Source: Phenylobacterium sp.
GTDB lineage: Bacteria > Pseudomonadota > Alphaproteobacteria > Caulobacterales > Caulobacteraceae
Assembly: GCA_028290925.1 (NCBI GenBank)
Contig: JAQGIX010000238.1
Coordinates: 1-8,441 of the forward strand
Reading direction: 5' to 3'
DNA length: 8,441 nt
A program made the translations under genes and the position numbers. Below are positions 6,145-8,441 of the stretch, one piece after another. Numbering within the stretch: position 1 is the stretch's first letter; every line of letters begins with the position of its first letter. The notes under the pieces were generated by a model. It ran no database searches, was not told the DNA's origin, and was given only the letters and a program-made list of their open reading frames with translations.

Positions 6145-6258
6145 CTAGTGGATGCCGGCGACGGCCAGAAGCGGGAAGGCGAACACGGTCACGGCGGCGA
6201 CGGTCATGAAGACGGTCAGGGCGGTGCGGTCGAGGACAGTTTCGAAGCGAGCGAACAT
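6145..6258 (-). CDS. Unrecognised 37-residue single-pass membrane peptide
   Basis: A 37-residue ORF starting MFARFETVLDRTA, then a hydrophobic stretch at about 13-35 (LTVFMTVAAVTVFAFPLLAV) long enough for one membrane helix, ending AGIH. I do not know a family for it. GGAG (6267-6270, minus) lies eight bases before the ATG. The same frame is open far upstream, but that part is Arg/Ser-rich and antisense to rdgB, so the start at 6258 is preferred. Codon use is GC-rich at third positions, as in the neighbours. It is the first minus-strand gene ahead of DUF2975 and HTH and may be transcribed with them. The TGCTGC-N3-GCAGCA dyad ends 20 bases before its start codon and the larger palindrome is 100 bp upstream. 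Function unknown. Confidence 0.62.
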   Translation of the reverse strand: MFARFETVLDRTALTVFMTVAAVTVFAFPLLAVAGIH

Positions 6259-6277
6259 TTGAGTGGCTCCAAGGACT

Positions 6278-6292
6278 TGCTGCGTTGCAGCA
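6278..6292. promoter_or_regulatory. Perfect TGCTGC-GTT-GCAGCA dyad upstream of the 37-aa gene
   Basis: A perfect inverted repeat, arms TGCTGC (6278-6283) and GCAGCA (6287-6292), 3-base centre. It lies just upstream of the ribosome site of the 37-aa gene and so probably inside its promoter or leader. The core CTGC-N3-GCAG is the form I recall for PhaR, the regulator of polyhydroxyalkanoate phasin genes in alphaproteobacteria; that assignment is from memory and untested. Confidence 0.55.
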
Positions 6293-6328
6293 TTTTTGTG
6301 GGCGGAACGACGGTTCCAATGCCGATGA

Positions 6329-6357
6329 TCAATACGGCCGCATCGTTTCTCGATCAA
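6329..6357 (-). promoter_or_regulatory. Candidate promoter for the 37-aa/DUF2975/HTH genes
   Basis: On the minus strand TTGATC (6352-6357) and TATTGA (6329-6334) are 17 bp apart. It lies immediately downstream of the 6359-6381 palindrome and about 70 bp from the 37-aa start codon. A second possible -35, TTGGAA (6314-6319), has only a weak -10 (AAAATG, 6291-6296) abutting the 6278-6292 dyad. Which one is used cannot be decided from sequence. Confidence 0.4.
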
Positions 6358-6358
6358 G

Positions 6359-6381
6359 TTAATATCGAGTAACGATATTAA
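6359..6381. promoter_or_regulatory. Perfect 9-5-9 palindrome, candidate HTH operator
   Basis: Arms TTAATATCG (6359-6367) and CGATATTAA (6373-6381) are exact reverse complements around AGTAA. It sits in an AT-rich island in otherwise GC-rich DNA, in the divergent region between rdgB and the 37-aa/DUF2975/HTH genes, right beside a candidate minus-strand promoter. The length and half-site layout fit a dimeric Cro/C1-type regulator, and the HTH protein encoded in the same cluster is the obvious candidate. The binding itself is inference. Confidence 0.6.
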
Positions 6382-6383
6382 AC

Positions 6384-6398
6384 TTTTGCAATGCAGCA
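6384..6398. promoter_or_regulatory. Degenerate TGCAATGCAGCA site upstream of rdgB
   Basis: The sequence TTTTGCAATGCAGCA keeps the right arm GCAGCA and the inner bases of the left arm of the 6278-6292 dyad, matching it at 11 of 15 positions. It lies three bases from the large palindrome and about 40 bp before the rdgB start. It could be a weaker copy of the same site, or chance. Confidence 0.28.
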
Positions 6399-6439
6399 GA
6401 CGCCCGCGGGGGCTAGGGTCCGGCCGTGGAGACGATCTC

Positions 6440-7039
6440 ATGGCCCTGAAGCTCGAACCCGGCGCGCGGCTGGTGGTGGCGACCCACAATCCCGGCAAGG
6501 CGCGCGAGCTGGCGCAGATCCTGGAGAACCGCTTCGAGCTGGTGACCGCCGGCGAGCTTGGCCTCTCCGAGCCGGACGAGACCGAGCAGACCTTCGTCGG
6601 CAACGCCCTCCTCAAGGCCCGCGCCGCGGCCGAGGCCAGCGGACTGATCGCCTTGGCCGACGATTCCGGCCTCTCAGTGGCGGCCCTCGACGGCCAGCCC
6701 GGCGTCTATTCGGCGCGCTGGGCGGGCCCCGGCCGCGACTTCGGCGTCGCCATGCGCAAGGTGGAGGAACGCCTGGAGGAGGCCGACAGCCGCGACCTCT
6801 CCGCCTGGTTCACCTGCGCGCTCGCGGTCGCCTGGCCGGACGGGCCGGCGGTGGTGGTCGAGGGCCGGGCCGACGGGACGCTCAGCTTCCCGCCGCGCGG
6901 GACCAAGGGCTTCGGCTACGATCCGATCTTCATCCCCGAGGGCTTCTCCGAGACCTTCGGCGAGATGGATCCCACGGCGAAGGACCGCATGAGCCACCGC
7001 GCCCGGGCTTTCGAGAAACTGAAGGCCGCGCTTCTGTGA
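6440..7039 (+). CDS. rdgB: RdgB/HAM1 non-canonical purine NTP pyrophosphatase
   Basis: A 199-residue house-cleaning enzyme that hydrolyses ITP, dITP and XTP to the monophosphate and pyrophosphate, keeping deaminated purines out of DNA and RNA; a cytoplasmic, Mg-dependent dimer. The length is normal. Motifs in order: VATHNPGKARE (13-23) for triphosphate binding, ADDSGL (73-78) with catalytic and metal-binding acids, GQPGVYSARWAG (85-96), GTKGFGYDPIF (154-164) for base recognition and SHRARAFEKL (185-194). The ATG at 6440 has GGAGA (6428-6432) seven bases upstream. A TTG start at 6386 in the same frame would add 18 Arg/Gly-rich residues and is rejected. The hemW start overlaps its stop by four bases, so the two are cotranslated. 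Confidence 0.98.
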   Translation: MALKLEPGARLVVATHNPGKARELAQILENRFELVTAGELGLSEPDETEQTFVGNALLKARAAAEASGLIALADDSGLSVAALDGQPGVYSARWAGPGRDFGVAMRKVEERLEEADSRDLSAWFTCALAVAWPDGPAVVVEGRADGTLSFPPRGTKGFGYDPIFIPEGFSETFGEMDPTAKDRMSHRARAFEKLKAALL

Positions 7040-8178
7040 CCACCGCGACCCCGCTGGGCGTCTACATCCACTGGCCCTATTGCGCGCGCATCTGCCCCTA
7101 CTGCGACTTCAACGTCTTCAAGGCCCGGCCCGGCGCCGAGCCGGCGGCGCTGGCGCGCGCCATCGTCGCCGACCTGGAGGCCCAGGCCGCGCTCACCGGC
7201 CCGCGCCAGCTGGTCTCGGTGTTCTTCGGCGGCGGCACCCCCTCGCTGATGGACCCGGCCTGGGCGGCGGAGATCGTCAGCGCCGCGCGCCGGCTGTGGA
7301 CGGCGGCCGCCGACCTGGAAGTCACACTGGAAGCCAATCCCACCGATGCCGAGGCCCAGGCGTTCGCAGGGTTCGCGCAGGCCGGCGTGAACCGCCTGTC
7401 GCTAGGCCTGCAATCGCTGGACGACCAGGCGCTGCGCTTCCTCGGCCGCAACCATGACGCCGCCGCCGGCATCCGCGCCGCCGAAGCCGCGCGGGCCGCC
7501 TTCCCGCGGCTCTCCATCGACCTGATCTACGCCCGGCCCGGCCAGACGCCGCAGGCCTGGGCCGCTGAGCTCAAGGCGGCCCTGGCGCTGGGCGCCGAGC
7601 ACGTCTCGCCCTACCAGCTGACCATCGAGGCCGGCACGGCCTTCGACCGCGCGGTGCGGCGCGGCCTGTTCACCCCGCCCGATCCGGATGCGGGCGCGGC
7701 CCTGTTCGAGACCACCCAGGCGGTGCTGACCCGGGCCGGATTCGAGGCCTACGAAGTCTCCAACCACGCGCGCGGCGCGGCGGCCCGTTCTCGGCACAAC
7801 CTGGTCTACTGGCGCGGCCACGACTACGTGGGCGCCGGGCCCGGCGCGCATGGCCGGATCACCCTTGGCGGGGCGCGCCACGCCACCTATGCCGCGCCCA
7901 GGCCCGCCGACTACATCGCCCGGGTGGCGGAGACCGGCCTCGGCTTCGAGAGCCGCGCGCCGCTGACCCCCCGCGAGGCCGCCCAGGAGCGGCTGCTCAC
8001 CGGCCTGCGCATCCTCGACGGCGTCGACCGCGCCGAACTTGCGGCCCTGGAGATCGCGCCCGCCCGGATCGCCGACCTGGTCGCGCTGGGCCTGCTGGCC
8101 GACGACCCGCGGCGGCTGCGCGCCACCCCGGCCGGCCGGCTGGTGCTGGACCGGCTCACCGTCGAGCTGGCGACCTAG
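7036..8178 (+). CDS. hemW: HemW, radical SAM heme chaperone (HemN-like)
   Basis: A 380-residue radical SAM protein of the HemW branch, formerly annotated as oxygen-independent coproporphyrinogen III oxidase; HemW proteins bind heme and are thought to deliver it to acceptors. The cluster motif C16-x3-C20-x2-C23 followed by DFN (CARICPYCDFN) is the HemW form of the [4Fe-4S]/SAM site. Next come FFGGGTPSLM (63-72) for SAM binding, LEANPT (98-103), RLSLGLQS (120-127), IDLIYARPGQT (161-171), the HemW block HNLVYWRGHDYVGAGPGAHG (254-273) and a C-terminal HemN-type winged-helix region (about 310-380). The GTG at 7036 is chosen because YIHWPYC starts at residue 10 and it overlaps the rdgB TGA as GTGA, a classic coupling. 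No ATG start fits in frame without running through the antisense-like shadow of rdgB. Confidence 0.96.
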   Translation: MTTATPLGVYIHWPYCARICPYCDFNVFKARPGAEPAALARAIVADLEAQAALTGPRQLVSVFFGGGTPSLMDPAWAAEIVSAARRLWTAAADLEVTLEANPTDAEAQAFAGFAQAGVNRLSLGLQSLDDQALRFLGRNHDAAAGIRAAEAARAAFPRLSIDLIYARPGQTPQAWAAELKAALALGAEHVSPYQLTIEAGTAFDRAVRRGLFTPPDPDAGAALFETTQAVLTRAGFEAYEVSNHARGAAARSRHNLVYWRGHDYVGAGPGAHGRITLGGARHATYAAPRPADYIARVAETGLGFESRAPLTPREAAQERLLTGLRILDGVDRAELAALEIAPARIADLVALGLLADDPRRLRATPAGRLVLDRLTVELAT

Positions 8179-8217
8179 CCGCTTGCCTTCCCGCGCCGGA
8201 GCGGTGAAGCCTCCGCC

Positions 8218-8441
8218 ATGGCCCGGCCGCAGCCCCCGCCCGTTCTGAACGACGCGCCGCTGGCGCCGGGGCTCTATGTGGTGGCGACCCCGATCGGCAA
8301 CCTGCGCGACATCACCCTGCGGGCGCTGGACGTGCTTTCCGCCGCCGACCTGGTGCTGGCCGAGGACACCCGCGTCACCGGCAAGCTGCTCTCCATCTTC
8401 GGGCTGTCGGCCAAGCTGGAGCGCTATGACGAGCACGCCGC
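8218..8441 (+). CDS. rsmI: RsmI, 16S rRNA 2'-O-methyltransferase (C-terminus outside window)
   Basis: The first 74 residues of the SAM-dependent methyltransferase that 2'-O-methylates C1402 of 16S rRNA in the ribosomal decoding centre. The tetrapyrrole-methylase fold begins with GLYVVATPIGNLRDITLRAL (18-37), containing the SAM-site loop TPIGNL (24-29), followed by ADLVLAEDTRVTGKLL (43-58) with the AEDTR motif and then YDEHA, corresponding to the family's HEHN region. The full protein is normally close to 280-300 residues, so about three quarters lie beyond the right edge. The ATG at 8218 follows hemW by 39 bp. The nearest GGAG (8198-8201) is 16 bases off and inside a CGGAG/CTCCG dyad (8197-8215), so the ribosome site is weak. 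Likely part of the rdgB-hemW transcription unit. Confidence 0.95.
   Translation, partial: MARPQPPPVLNDAPLAPGLYVVATPIGNLRDITLRALDVLSAADLVLAEDTRVTGKLLSIFGLSAKLERYDEHA

Noticed and set aside
6062..6319. N-terminal extension of DUF2975
   Set aside because: It overlaps the 37-aa gene, is Arg-rich and lacks family similarity, while the ATG at 6061 has a strong ribosome site.
6391..7035. Upstream in-frame extension of hemW through rdgB
   Set aside because: Composition is Arg/Gly/Pro-rich and it overlaps conserved rdgB in another frame. The HemW fold starts right after the GTG at 7036.
8197..8215. CGGAG/CTCCG dyad as a hemW terminator
   Set aside because: The stem is five base pairs with a 9-base loop and no T-run, and rsmI follows at once on the same strand.
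7402..8436. 344-codon minus-strand frame opposite hemW and rsmI
   Set aside because: It is antisense to two clear genes and has a typical shadow composition (Gly, Arg, Gln, Ala).

Overview
This is a GC-rich window with the gene content and order of an alphaproteobacterium, most likely Caulobacteraceae (Caulobacter/Phenylobacterium type). That placement is inferred from protein motifs, from hrcA-grpE sitting divergently to rph, and from a dnaN that is not beside dnaA; no database search was possible.

Layout. 1-678 (minus): ATPase subunit of an ABC-2 type exporter, running off the left edge. 769-1071 (plus): small CHCC zinc-finger protein, divergent from the ATPase. 1106-4075 (minus): hrcA, grpE and dnaN in that transcription order, i.e. 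the heat-shock repressor, the DnaK nucleotide-exchange factor and the DNA polymerase sliding clamp. A strong hairpin at 1074-1099 separates dnaN from the convergent zinc-finger gene. 4302-5018 (plus): rph (RNase PH). 6440-8441 (plus): rdgB, hemW (GTG start overlapping the rdgB stop) and the beginning of rsmI, a housekeeping run for nucleotide-pool cleaning, heme/radical-SAM chemistry and 16S rRNA methylation.

Between rph and rdgB lies the least ordinary part, about 1.2 kb of minus-strand small genes: a 37-aa single-pass membrane peptide (6145-6258), a four-helix DUF2975 membrane protein (5537-6061), a YozG-like Cro/C1 HTH regulator three bases behind it (5282-5533), and a separately promoted 35-aa peptide (5046-5153) with an excellent ribosome binding site. 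The control regions of the two tiny genes carry variants of one dyad, TGCTGC-N3-GCAGCA. A perfect 9-5-9 palindrome in an AT-rich patch (6359-6381) is a good candidate operator for the HTH protein. This module is the best lead for something undescribed. The rest is conserved housekeeping.

The longest stretch without a gene is 226 bases (4076-4301), so there is no unexplained gap over 300 bases. I saw no tRNA, rRNA, CRISPR array, insertion sequence or prophage signal.
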